A stretch of 64,000 nucleotides of DNA from Dactylellina haptotyla. Lineage: Eukaryota; Ascomycota; Orbiliomycetes; Orbiliales; Orbiliaceae. Position numbers and translations under genes: made by a program. Below the pieces are notes generated by a model. It had not been told where the DNA came from, searched no databases, and saw only the letters and a program-made list of their open reading frames with translations. Shown one piece after another: positions 44,046 to 54,672 of the stretch (the stretch's first letter is position 1; each line of letters begins with the position of its first letter). Location: positions 2,418,001-2,482,000 of the forward strand of contig CM062383.1 in assembly GCA_031310005.1 (NCBI GenBank), in the 5' to 3' direction.

Positions 44046-46263
44046 CTAAAAGAAGACAACACTAACAACACATGTAAAGAAAGAAACGAGGATGGGTATC
44101 ATGGAAGGTGAGCTGAAAGATGTAGCAGCATTTGGGATAGCAGGACCAGCAGAGAGAGTAATAGTTGGCATGACTGTAGACATCGTCATGTGCCTTGCTG
44201 GCAGCACTTTAGAGCCACCTGCTTGAGCTGTAGTTGTGGGTGCCGGAGGTTCATATGTGAACTGTAAAGTGGTACATGGAAGCCAAGTACTAATAGCGCT
44301 AAACCACAAATTCTGAGCATTAGAAGCATCTACAACTGGCACGCTTCTCGGGTCCTTGGTAGATGTTGGCGAAGGTTTTGTGGCCGTAGTATCGCTGGGA
44401 GCCGTTGTGGTGACCACAACATCAGGTTTGATCGGCTCAATCAAATCGGACCCGTGATGGCCACCTTTGATTATATACCGAAGCTGCGTATCTGCAGGGA
44501 AAGTCTCGCCGCACTTGGGGATTACATTGGTTGAAGGCTTCTTTGGGGCATCAGGAGATTCAATGGAGAGTTGCCTCCAGGGATCGAATTCTCCATTCGT
44601 CCAAAAGGTATTAGGTAGTTCGATGTTCCAACCACCATACTTGTTATTGTACCAGCCGACATTCGGTCCAGCCCAACTCAAATGGTCTGACTCGCCAAAC
44701 ATGCCAATGCATTGTTGTAGTTGACGTTCCAGACTAACAAATGATGGGAGAAGATTTTGGTCCCTTGAAGGGTTGTTCACTTGGAACCCTCCGACCTCTG
44801 TGCAAAACTGCCACTGCCACGAGTAGTAGTCAAGTGCGCTTCCAGCTGTGGTGGATACGGTCATCTCCCTACCTCCAGAGCGCCAGATTCCATTTGCATA
44901 GGCAAGAACCGCTTTTTCGAGGGGTTGGGTAGCAAATACGCCCTCTGGGACTCCAGCAGGGGTGAAGAAGGTTTCCATCACTTTGCAAAGGCGTCCGAGA
45001 ATACCGTATTGAATGCCAACATACTACCCCCAGTGATGTATAAGTTAATATTTACTTCTAAATTCTATCGAATTTGCAAAGTTTGAGATCCCTATACCTG
45101 AAAGTCTTGGTAGGCAGACCAAGCAATGTTCTCCATATAATCTCTTCGATACTCCCAGAGTGTTTCGGCATCCTCGGTTTTGTTGTACTTTTGAGCCAGA
45201 TCATCCCATGTTTTTCCGTACAGCCAATGGAGGAGTTGGTCTACCAGATTCGAAGTCCTCGTCGTGTAAGCATCTGACATCCACTTAGCAGCAGCATGAA
45301 GATCTGCCGAGCAGTTGGCGTTATTAACGGCTAGCATGCTACACACAATTTTAGCAACATCTAAATCGAAACAAGAAAGAGAATTAATGCTTACTCCTCA
45401 ACGGCTCTGAAATACTGCCAAAAGTCCATTTGTTGTTGGACAGGAGCCGAGGATGCCAATGTAGCCTTAAACAGGCCTGGGTTCCTCTTAGCTAACCATG
45501 CGCCACGATTGCCAGAATAGCTGACTCCGATATATATCCATGGTGTCTTGTCTGCTGTAAGCACTTGATCCTTGTACTTGAAATTAGCCGCAAGATAGGC
45601 GACATCTTCTAGTGCTTGCTCCTCCGTAAGATATTTGAAGTAATTCGTAAGTTCTTCAGGCGTAGCGTCTCCAATGTTGTTGGTTACATTAGATCTAGGG
45701 TAAGATGCTCCATAGTACCGGTGTTCATAGAGGATTAAAAGGCTAAGAAAAACGTATGAGTGTCAAAGTCCACATGATAGCTCTGGGTGAGAGCTAACCC
45801 TTTGAATTTTCTAGCAGTGGTGACTGGTAACAAATTTTGAGCTGTTATATATCCTACATAACCATCGATGCCGAATTCACCGATGTCCTGAACTGAATTC
45901 ACGAGAAATATCATGTTAGTCCCGAAAATTTACTAGGGAAAGTTATGCAATGTATCACTTACAGATTACGGGACCTCCAGGCTCGTAATAAGAGTCTTGA
46001 ACAAAATATCTATTCCAAAATTTTTCTGTATTTGTTGAGTCGAAGTGATCGAGTGGCATAAGAAACCACTGTGGATCCTTAGCTGGGTCATTTTGAATTT
46101 GGAAGCCCTTTTCTGATGCTGAAAATCGATTGAGTTCCCGTTCGCGATAGGTTCGCATATATTCTAGGCGAGCTCGGGCCTTTGAGTCTTCCCATGGTAT
46201 CGCTGCGCCAACGGAAAGGACATTCGATAGAATGAAAGCGGATAGGAATAATAGAGTCCTCAT
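44046..46263 (-). CDS. Serine carboxypeptidase S28 family, putatively GPI-anchored
   Basis: Exons 46263-45963, 45892-45799, 45742-45395, 45338-45098 and 45023-44046 (introns 70, 56, 56 and 74 nt) give 653 residues, phases consistent. S28 peptidases are secreted acid prolyl-carboxy or dipeptidyl peptidases. Visible: signal peptide (MRTLLFLSAFILSNVLSVGA), the LMPLDHF and EHRYYG signatures, nucleophile Ser206 in GVSYSG, Asp475 in NGEFDPW and His517/518 in GGHHGSD. Thus the catalytic triad is complete. After the enzyme, a Thr/Pro/Ser-rich linker leads to a hydrophobic C-terminal tail (SPSMIPILVSFFTCVVSVVFF) typical of a GPI-attachment signal, so the enzyme may be held on the wall or membrane. The first nucleophile elbow residue pattern GVSYSG differs from the more usual GGSYGG. 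Confidence 0.92.
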
Positions 46264-47355
46264 TTTGGAGAATTAGTTACATCCAAATCTCACACTTTTA
46301 CGTAGATGAAGTGCGATGTCCACGACAAAGGAAGCCAATCATCGTTATTTCAATTGGATTTTGACCACCTTTAAATACTAGAATACGTTTATCGTTGGAA
46401 CAGAAGCCCAAAGATTCTGATTAGGCTTCAAATCGCGGTCGTCTATGAGGATACTGTGTTGAGGCACCCTTGCCCAACAATATCATCTCTGACTTTCTTA
46501 AAGAGGAAAGTCTCGAACCATTGTACGATAACCCCATGCAACATTCACATTAGGATCGGCTGCCTTGTGCTGTTAGGCATTCTAAGTCACGATTCTTGCA
46601 GGGAGATAGGAGCTTTTTTATCGTCTGAATTCTAGGTTTTTCGCTAGTATTATTATACGATCGGATCCATAGTATAGTGGAGCTTGTTTTGACCACCAAT
46701 GGCTCAAATAGATTGATCTATGGGTAAGAGGTGCCTAGCGCCCAGAGACATGTTCCAGCGCATGGTTTATTTCATGTTTTCCAATCTCGGATTTACGTAA
46801 GTGCTACCCCGGCACATTAGACTGCGATTGCAAGTGACGATCGGATCCCGTTCTGCGCAATTCAGTATTAGATTGATAGAAGATGCACGAGACCAAATTA
46901 TGTACGTTTTCCGGTCATTTGACTTTCAGAAACGTAAAACCACAAAGGGAAGCTTCGAAGTTTGGTCATAGATATGAATCTTATCTGAATGAACGACGCG
47001 TCGTTGGTTACGCATAAATTGGTATCAAGTACTGCTTAGCGCATTGATCAATTGAAAGGCGAAAAGAGTGTGATCAAGAAGTACGACCAAATTTAGTTAG
47101 AAGCTATATACAAATAAGTATGTTCAGATTACAAATTTTATCAAGAAAGACGCTAATGCTCCACTGAGATCCTGTCCCGTGAACGAACGACTAGCTATCT
47201 ACCCCGCGAAGCCTAAACACTTCAAAGTAGCCAAAATGCCCAATTTATAACTTTTAATAAGCAGTTCCGGGAAGACCTTTCAAATCATATCTCACATCTC
47301 TCCATCTTCCGGTACTATGAGAAAATTCAAACCGGTTCTCTTTCTAGGCGGACAT
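46264..47355. other. Intergenic region
   Basis: About 1.1 kb of AT-rich sequence upstream of the S28 peptidase and downstream of the small secreted gene. No open frame of interest on either strand. Confidence 0.5.
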
Positions 47356-47810
47356 TTAGTTGATGTGGTAGTTGACAAAGTTACCAGGGTCGTAAAATTC
47401 CTTCAAGTAACAGGTGTATTTTAGGTAGAACTGTGTAGCATTCGGAGCCTTGCCTGTATTATCCCATATAATTTGTTAAAACTTTGCTATATGACGGATA
47501 GTTCGAGGGCTTCCATACCTTGGAAGGTGTATGTTTGGTATTGGCTAGCTTCTGGAGGGAAGACCTTTCCTGCCTCGATAGCCCAGTCTTTAGACGCCGT
47601 CCACGAGTCTCCAGCGGCCCAGAAAACTTGTACTCTTGGGTTTTGACGTCCACAGTTCATATATTGAACGGTAGCTTCTCCTGATAAGATACCACCCTCG
47701 TATTTATAGCCTTTCAGAGAGATTTGCTCGGAACGCTTAGAGATTGCCGCAGCATTAATAACGACAAATGGCAGGGAGAAAGCTCCGAGGACAGCGGCAG
47801 AGATCTTCAT
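47356..47810 (-). CDS. Small secreted protein, unassigned
   Basis: Exons 47810-47519 and 47453-47356 with a 65-nt intron (47454-47518, GTATGG...ACAG, phase 1) encode 129 residues. The start MKISAAVLGAFSLPFVVINAAA is a clear signal peptide; ISKR follows, a possible Kex2 site. An upstream in-frame start would spoil the signal sequence, so 47810 is preferred. The mature part contains LKGYKYEGGILSGEATVQYMNC, VFWAAGDSWTASKDW and YTFQGKAPNATQFYLKYTCYLKEFYD, with two cysteines that could pair. It resembles small secreted beta-rich fungal proteins, but no named family. It sits alone in AT-rich DNA. Confidence 0.75.
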
Positions 47811-48266
47811 TTTAACACTTTGATATGGAGGAAGTAGTTCGGTCCTACGTGACAAAATATAGAGGTTTATGAGAACCAATGACGGAGGTAGAGAGACTCT
47901 GGTCGAGTTGAATGTGGAATAGACTGAATGGAATGTAACGAAACTGAAAAATTCACGGTTACTACCAGCGACCTTTATAGATATCTATATCTCAGGTTAT
48001 ACAGAATAAACAATTGAAGCCCGAGACAAATATGTACCGTGGCAATTCTGTAACTCGACTACCTATCTTTACGCATTACGAGCTCTTGCCACTGTGAACA
48101 TGTATTGCAGCTCCCAGAGTCGGATAGCAAGTTCAAATTTTTTCTCTCTCCATGCTACTGTCTAGGAAGCTTTCAACCCATTCACATGCTGTCCGTAAGG
48201 ATCACCACTATAGATCTCTAGCGTAAAGATGTGATCGATGATCCATTTGAGACGTGATAGCATTGA

Positions 48267-48593
48267 ATTTGCCATCCTTATTTCACTCTCTTAACGCCAT
48301 CAAATATTTCTATGCCAAAATTAGAATGGAAATCGCGGTACATGGGAGGAGTAGTGACCGGCTCCTCGGAAGGCGAAGCTTTTCGGTTGACGGATGCCGA
48401 GAAGACCACCGATACCAAGACAATATCGAGCGGTTTACTGGGATGAAGAAAAGCTATGCAAATAAAACTGCCATTTGGAGATGCTTTGCCGACTATTCCC
48501 GCACTGTCTATGCCTGATTTGGCCCTGATTGAATGGGAATGGGAAACGGTCAAGATAAGGGATGCTATTGTAAAAAAAATTTGCCCAGTCTAA
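48267..48593 (+). pseudogene. Coding-like fragment with one internal TGA
   Basis: One frame is open from 48267 to a TAA at 48591-48593, apart from a single TGA at 48444-48446. The translation is coding-like on both sides: MPKLEWKSRYMGGVVTG, EAFRLTDAEKTTDTKTISSG, then LPFGDALPTIPALSMPDL and EWEWETVKIRDAIVKK. Either it is a decayed gene, or the TGA lies in a short intron (GTTTAC...GGAG, 48 nt, phase 1) with weak signals. No family recognised. Confidence 0.35.
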
Positions 48594-49001
48594 CGTAATT
48601 TACTCTTTAGGAAGCTGACTAAATTGTTAAGGGCTACTATCGTCTCCTGTCCTCGATTACTTCACTCCCCTTGTAGCATATGATCTCTATATTTGAGCTG
48701 ATAGAGAAAACTTTTCACATTATTAATTTCCGATTGAGGGGTGAACTCTTTAAAAAAAAAATCGAAGGTCATGAAAGGGGCGTCTAGGGCAGTATTGCCG
48801 CCTTATGGATTCGAGCATTTTATGTTGTCCGACATTACTATATTGCGCATCGCGTCGCAATACTACATGACAATTGTGTTGTTAGCAGTCTGTGGTTGAG
48901 CAGGCACGATCGGACTGGAGCAAGCCTCCAATACCCTCTAACTAAAAATAGCCCGATCACCAATTTGGAGGGTTTGGCATCATGTATGCAGCTAATAAAG
49001 C

Positions 49002-49373
49002 TTGTATTTCCCGAGTCTCGAAGACCCTTCGATCTTCAATCATTTTCCAATTTTATGCGAAAAGAGATTTCGCGGCGCCGCGGCAGTGGCCGGTGGATTT
49101 GTTTCGGGTTGGTCTAGAACCAGCTCCTCCCAGTCAAATATTTTCAAGAGGAAAGTCTATGAGGAGGACGCACCCTTGAGCAAAAGAGCTCGGGACAAAT
49201 GGGGTGCCGATGATGCGGTCGGAAGCCTAAAGGCAGTTTTAGCAGCCGGAGAAAGTGTTGACGACCGCCAACCAACGGATTATCCGAGTTTCGAAACTCT
49301 CAAACATCATGAGTCGCAGAAGATTTTCTCAATAAGGTTGATTTTATTGCTAGGTCCGACCTCTCTTCTGTAG
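49002..49373 (+). pseudogene. Possible decayed coding fragment
   Basis: An open frame after two in-frame TAA codons, without an ATG, gives a coding-like middle: KRFRGAAAVAGGFVSGWSR, KRKVYEEDAPLSKRARDKWG and VGSLKAVLAAGESVDDRQPTD. It ends at a TAG soon after. It may be an exon of a broken gene or chance. It is in the same frame as the fragment 400 bp upstream, but stops separate them. Confidence 0.25.
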
Positions 49374-51719
49374 GAGCACGGTATGCACATGTACATGTAC
49401 TTCATGTCGCCTGCAAACTCGTTTTCGAGGCGGCTGATATCTCAAAAATTTGCAAGTCCAACACCCCGAAATTTTCATTTATCAAAATTGGGTTTCTCTC
49501 GTGTTTCTTAAACCGGGAATCCTAGCCCAATCAAATAGTGAAGCTGGGTTGACAGATATCTATCTCTTACACAAAGCCCCAACCAGAGCTCCTGAGCTGG
49601 CAGCTGAGGTAGATTCAGAAATCTAGTAAGAATAGCTACGAACAGCACCAAAGGACTTTGAGGGGAAAATGTGAACCCAATCTGGGGTTGTTACCATTGA
49701 TAATAATGTTAGGTATATTTCAACCAAACTTAGGAAATGTTGTGGCCTTGTAGAAATAACATTGAATGCTAACTTTTCTAAAATTTCTAATTTTCCAGAG
49801 TCTCGACGAATATGGTTTAGTGGTTATCTTCCAGATCGAAAAGGCTGCGTTGACAGGTGGGATTTTTGGGACCAAGAATGTTTCGAAGAGTTTTAAAATT
49901 GACTTAGCCCACTTTTAAAAATTTTAACATCGCATACCGACCGGCTGAAGATTTAGTCTGAATCCCTTCTAGTTTATTTTTAACCTTTGCCTTACCAATT
50001 TAGTGAAATAATAATATATTCATTATTGCAATATGCATATATTATATTTTATAGAAGCTTACTTGGTGTTTGGGAAGCTTGGTCCTGAACTGCCGCAGGA
50101 TTGAATTTTTGAGGTGACACTACCAACATACAACAGCCCGTCAGGACACCAACGTAACATCACCTTGGTGCACTCGTATATTCGCTAGGATTTATAATAT
50201 CTAGGCTACGCCGATAAAATTGAATTTTTGATCGATTTCAGGGCCAGTCAGCCATGGGAACAACCATGACCACCTTGCAAATTAGCTGTTGGGGCCGAAG
50301 TTACTGTTGGTTGGATAACGGCTCCTGCACCAACACTTGTTTCGAAAATAAATATATAAAGAAGCCGTGGTTGTTTCTAGACACTGGAAAGGGCTTATGT
50401 AATGGAACTTTTGAAACTCTAGAGATAAGGAGAAATAGATAGCTCTCTGGTAAGGTATTGGAAGAAATATATATCAAAGGTTCGAAGAATTACATATTTG
50501 AAATATTTGCTTGTTGGTTTCAGGTTCCTGAATTCATGAATTCGAGGCAAACAATAATGAAAGGGCTCCTAGCTGGCAACTGGTGAGCGAAATAATTCGT
50601 GGCAACCTAGGTATGAAAGAACTCAAAATGACATGGCAGTCAATGTTATGACATCTCCATGTTGGAAGGATGAAGTATCCTTTGGCTGAAGGAATTAACA
50701 ATAAAGATCCGGCATCGGCTCAAGATGAGTTTACGTATATTGATCGCGTCATTAATCCAAGAAACCTAGGGTCTGCAACGAGGCTGCATACTGGTAAATC
50801 AGTGTAATTATGTATTGGCTTGGCCGGGTCAACTTGGAGACGGCAGGAAGCAGCATCACCTCTCACAACGCAACGTGATATCACCGTTGACAGCAAACCC
50901 TTCTGAGAGAGCGAACAGGATATTTTCTTATTTGAAAGGCGGGATACGATGATTATCACGAAAGCTCGAATTCATGCGTGTAGGAAGTTTCCTCAGCTAA
51001 CTTCGAGCCTCTTGGGTATCAGGTCACCCCCACCCGGACTGCTCATGATCAGCGAGGTTCAAATCGGTACCTTGCATGGGTTCGCTGGGTGTTCACCGCC
51101 CCCGGCTCTTAGCCCCCTACTAGCGCCACGGGGTGATATAGCGTGGCAGGAACTGTTGCAACACATTTGATTAGTCCGAGTTCTGTTGGAACTTGGATTC
51201 ATACTAACACCAAGAGGTCGGCATTCAACGGGCAATTGGCCAAAAACGGCTGGCATATGCGTGAGGTTGCCACACTCAGTGGTCATTTGGTACGATACGA
51301 TGGCTTGAACGACTCGCTTTGTTACTTCTATACCTCTGCAGTCATAGCCGACAGGCTAGCCTTGCCTTACTGATCGGGGTCTGTTTCCTGTTTGTATGTC
51401 ATAGTACTTTGAGTTCTAACTTAAGTTCATTTCTGTGTTCGTTTCTAAACAAAGTGTGGAAACAGTGCTCGGTTTGATACACCGCCGTCAAGCGGTCAAC
51501 AAGATGGATCCGATTATAAGGCAGGCCGACCCCTCGTTACTCTCAACAAGAGGGATTCCGTAGTCTCTATCCACGAGGTTCGCTTCTTCACATTCCCTAG
51601 TACCCGAGTTCATTCGCGGCGCCGTAGATCGGCAGCAAGGAAATCCTTCCTTTCAAAATATTATTTAATATTGCCCGCCTGGTAGCTTGACGCTAAACCA
51701 ATAAACAACAACACTCATT

Positions 51720-53885
51720 ATGCATTTCCATTCTTTTGCTGCATCTTCGTTGTTTTCTTTGGTGTATTTCTATGGGTCTTTTATTGTTGAATCGAACGCG
51801 CAGGGTGGATTTTCAACTATCGTCGATGTCGCACCTACACTCGCTACTTCTGGCCCAGTGCCAACAATCGACAGGTCTTTCGTCGGCCTTTCGATCGAAC
51901 ACTCTGCTCTATCTGGTTTCATGGAGTCGCAGTTCACAAATAATATCTTGAATGCCTGGCAGTCGAAAACTGGAGGACGCCCGGGTATCCGTATTGGAGG
52001 CTCTGGTATGGATAAAAGCTCATTCACCGCCGATCAAAGCCAGCCAATGATCGTCTCCAACCAACCTACTACTCAATTCTCATTCGGTCCTTCTTTCCTA
52101 TCGTTAATCAACAGTTACTTCCCAAGAGACACAAATATCATCTTTGGGTTGAATTTGGCAAACGGGACCAATAACTTTGCCAATACCTTGGATTTTGCGA
52201 TCAATGCTCAAGAGAGAGTTCCACAGATCAAGAAGTTTGAGATCGGAAACGAGATCGATAACTTTGTGAGGAATAATCTGAGACCGCAGGGTTTCTCCAT
52301 GAAGCAATATTCGCAACAGTGGGGCAACGTCGCAAGCCAGATGCAAAGCAAGATGCCCGGTGTCAGTTTTCAAGCCGCCGTGTTCGCAGGCAGCTCACGG
52401 GAATTCAATTTCGAGCGCCTTGTTAGCTCTGGTGTCAAAAACAAGAACTTTAAGATTCCCAGTTATTCCATGCATTTTTATCCTCAGAGCTTTTGCTCAG
52501 CTGGGCGCGCTGAGACTAGAATCAACGATCTAGTTGACCGCGATTTGCTCCGATCTCAACTCGACGGGTATAGTTTTGATATCGCAGCGGCTGAAAGAGG
52601 AGGTGGTCGATTCGCCTTTGGTGAAGCTAACAGCGTCAGCTGCAGCGGCGCACCTAGTATCTCTGATACGTTCGGAGCTGCCCTCTGGATGGTCAACTTT
52701 GCTCTTGGCTCTGCGGCTCGCAACGTCGAGAGCATTCACCTCCACCAAACTTTGAATAGCCCTTACGCTATGTTTATCCCTAAGGATAACAGAGGCCTCA
52801 GATCTGGTGTTCGCCCCATGGCTTACGGTATGGTATTCCTTGCTGAGGCGCTGAAGTTGCCAGCAAGAAACTCTAGAACCAAGTTCATGGTCAAGGAGCT
52901 TTCCCCAGACAATAACCCAGATTTGGCGGTATACGGGCTTTACTCCAACAGGAAACAGCGCGCTAACCTTGGTGTTGCTGCTTCTGCTTATCTTGGAATC
53001 GGAGGAAAGAGTGCTGGCACCGCGACTAAAACTATGGTCAGCACCATCCGCGAGACTTCGACTCAGATTCTCGGTACCGGAATTGCGATTGAAGAACGCA
53101 TTCGTCGCACCAGCGTTCCAAGATCGAGAATCACCGAGGTCCGAACCCTCACCAGAACCAGAGTCGTTACTTCCCTCAGTGTTTCGAGTAGTACTGGCCT
53201 TCGCACCGTCTTCGACACTTCAACCGTCACTATTAGTGCTACTGGAAATGGTGTCTTGACAGTCTCACGGATTGTTCAGGTCGTCGGAAGGATTCAACCA
53301 GGCGTGTTCACCGTCACTGTAACCAACAGAGCTACTTTGACTCAAACGTTTGTTTCCACCATTGTTCGACCGGTTATGGAAACCAGGACGGTGACGGATA
53401 CTGTCACCATCACCCGATCCCAACCCGTTACCAGAAGGATCCCGCGCAACAGAAAAACCACGGTAACTGTTACTGTTACCGCCACCGCGCCTGGTAACTT
53501 CCCAACCGATGCTGGCAACTTCCTTGCCAGGGCCGTCGTGCTCAACCTCTCCCGCTTCAACACCTCGAGCGAGGCGGCTCTCAACTGCCGTTCTTGCTCT
53601 GAGCCTGGTTCCAGAGCCTTTGGTACTCCAGGAGACAGGAAGAGATCTGAGATCACAATGTCCGGCTTCCAGCCCGGCCACAAGCTTAAGCTCTTCAGGC
53701 TGCAGGGTCCGGGAATCAACGCTAAAAGCCAAGTGAGTGTGAGCGGGTTCCAGTTCAACGAAGACAATGGAAGCGTCACAACTCAAAGCAAGCCCGAAGA
53801 AGTCACCGTCGATAACAACGGTAGGGTAAAGTTTGCAGTTTTAGCCAGTGAGGGTGCGCTTCTCGTTGACGAAGCAGTAAAATAA
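51720..53885 (+). CDS. GH79 family beta-glucuronidase-like glycosidase with a Thr/Val-rich insert
   Basis: A 721-residue single-exon protein with a signal peptide (MHFHSFAASSLFSLVYFYGSF). Family GH79 hydrolyses glucuronides of arabinogalactans, heparan-like or other glycans. The catalytic pair is visible: acid/base Glu178 in FEIGNEID and nucleophile Glu302 in FGEANSVS. N-terminal FVGLSIEHSAL and RIGGSGMD are also typical. The barrel ends near 400. The C-terminal beta domain starts (LAVYGLYSNRKQRANLGV) and is then interrupted by about 160 residues (about 435-600) rich in Thr, Val, Arg and Ser with TVTVT-type repeats, before resuming ARAVVLNLSRFNTSS. Such an insert in the beta domain is unusual. 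An AATAAA overlaps the stop and an A19 tract follows 31 nt later. Confidence 0.88.
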   Translation: MHFHSFAASSLFSLVYFYGSFIVESNAQGGFSTIVDVAPTLATSGPVPTIDRSFVGLSIEHSALSGFMESQFTNNILNAWQSKTGGRPGIRIGGSGMDKSSFTADQSQPMIVSNQPTTQFSFGPSFLSLINSYFPRDTNIIFGLNLANGTNNFANTLDFAINAQERVPQIKKFEIGNEIDNFVRNNLRPQGFSMKQYSQQWGNVASQMQSKMPGVSFQAAVFAGSSREFNFERLVSSGVKNKNFKIPSYSMHFYPQSFCSAGRAETRINDLVDRDLLRSQLDGYSFDIAAAERGGGRFAFGEANSVSCSGAPSISDTFGAALWMVNFALGSAARNVESIHLHQTLNSPYAMFIPKDNRGLRSGVRPMAYGMVFLAEALKLPARNSRTKFMVKELSPDNNPDLAVYGLYSNRKQRANLGVAASAYLGIGGKSAGTATKTMVSTIRETSTQILGTGIAIEERIRRTSVPRSRITEVRTLTRTRVVTSLSVSSSTGLRTVFDTSTVTISATGNGVLTVSRIVQVVGRIQPGVFTVTVTNRATLTQTFVSTIVRPVMETRTVTDTVTITRSQPVTRRIPRNRKTTVTVTVTATAPGNFPTDAGNFLARAVVLNLSRFNTSSEAALNCRSCSEPGSRAFGTPGDRKRSEITMSGFQPGHKLKLFRLQGPGINAKSQVSVSGFQFNEDNGSVTTQSKPEEVTVDNNGRVKFAVLASEGALLVDEAVK

Positions 53886-54260
53886 AACCCACGATAAAAA
53901 CACAAGAAACAAAGCCAAAAAAAAAAAAAAAAAAAGCACACGCTCTTTTAACGCATCGCATTATATCAGGAGTTCCGGAATCTAACGCCCCACGCATATA
54001 CCTTTGTAACGAGATTATTCATGTACTGCATTTCCACATTCACTGATTTTGCACAATCCAGCTAGAGCGTAGAGCGCTTGTAGATAGATTCCAAGGACAA
54101 TTATATAAATATATAGAATACCTCTGGATCTAATGTATAATCCTTAGTACAAGTGTACCTTTGTCCCACATCTGTGATTTTCTTATGTCCCAAAAATCGG
54201 TACTCTCGTTTCATCGTCGTGACGTCTCGAAATCGCGGGAAGCCAAAAGATACTAGGATA
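53886..54260. other. 3' flank of GH79 gene
   Basis: About 375 bp. It begins with the AATAAA and A19 tract noted separately. The remainder is AT-rich without a gene. Confidence 0.5.
53917..53935. repeat. A19 homopolymer after GH79
   Basis: Nineteen adenines in a row, 31 nt after an AATAAA (53881-53886) that overlaps the stop codon of the intronless GH79 gene. Confidence 0.9.
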
Positions 54261-54355
54261 TGACCAGTAGGCGATTTGAACGCCTAGCCTTTCGATTACT
54301 AACAGCCGAAATTGGATGTCTGGAGTCGAACGCGCTACCGTTGCGCCAACCAGTC
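54261..54355 (-). tRNA. tRNA-Trp (CCA) with a 23-nt intron
   Basis: The minus strand has acceptor GACTGGT/ACTGGTC with discriminator A, D-arm TGGCGCAACGGTAGCGC, anticodon stem TTCGA/TCGAA and T-arm AGGCG-TTCAAAT-CGCCT. The loop CTCCAG gives anticodon CCA. A 23-nt intron follows position 37. Without it the tRNA is 72 nt. Confidence 0.93.
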
Positions 54356-54672
54356 GAATATTCCAGATAAAATATGACACTGGTGGGATGCGTTCTTTGA
54401 GGGTGGTATTGAGATTGTGCAGCAAGGGTTCAAACACAATGCGCTAATCCACCTACTTCAAAGTCAATGGGTCAATGTACATGTACAAGGTCTTGGTATC
54501 TGGCTATGGATCTAATATTATTTGGCGTAAAAAACCTTTAAGGTCTGATGTTGAATAAAATCACAACCACTCCGAAAGAACATAAACAGCGTCCCGAAAA
54601 GAGCCCAAGAAAACCCAGCAGACTGAACAATTAAGCATAAAAGCCCCCCGGAACGACCCAATTAATATTTAT
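54356..54672. other. Spacer between tRNA-Trp and FKBP gene
   Basis: About 320 bp, AT-rich, presumably the FKBP 3' UTR and tRNA upstream flank. No gene. Confidence 0.5.

Larger units (their letters stand above)
47811..51719. other. Gene-poor AT-rich region with coding fragments
   Basis: About 3.9 kb. Two coding-like fragments are listed separately (48267-48593 and 49002-49373). Elsewhere only short frames occur; a 62-codon cysteine-rich one at 50254-50442 lacks a signal peptide, and frames at 50949-51373 lack domains. The final 250 bp are the GH79 upstream flank. Confidence 0.45.

Noticed and set aside
50254-50442. Cysteine-rich 62-codon plus-strand frame
   Set aside because: Cysteines suggested a small secreted protein, but there is no signal peptide, and I found no upstream exon to supply one.
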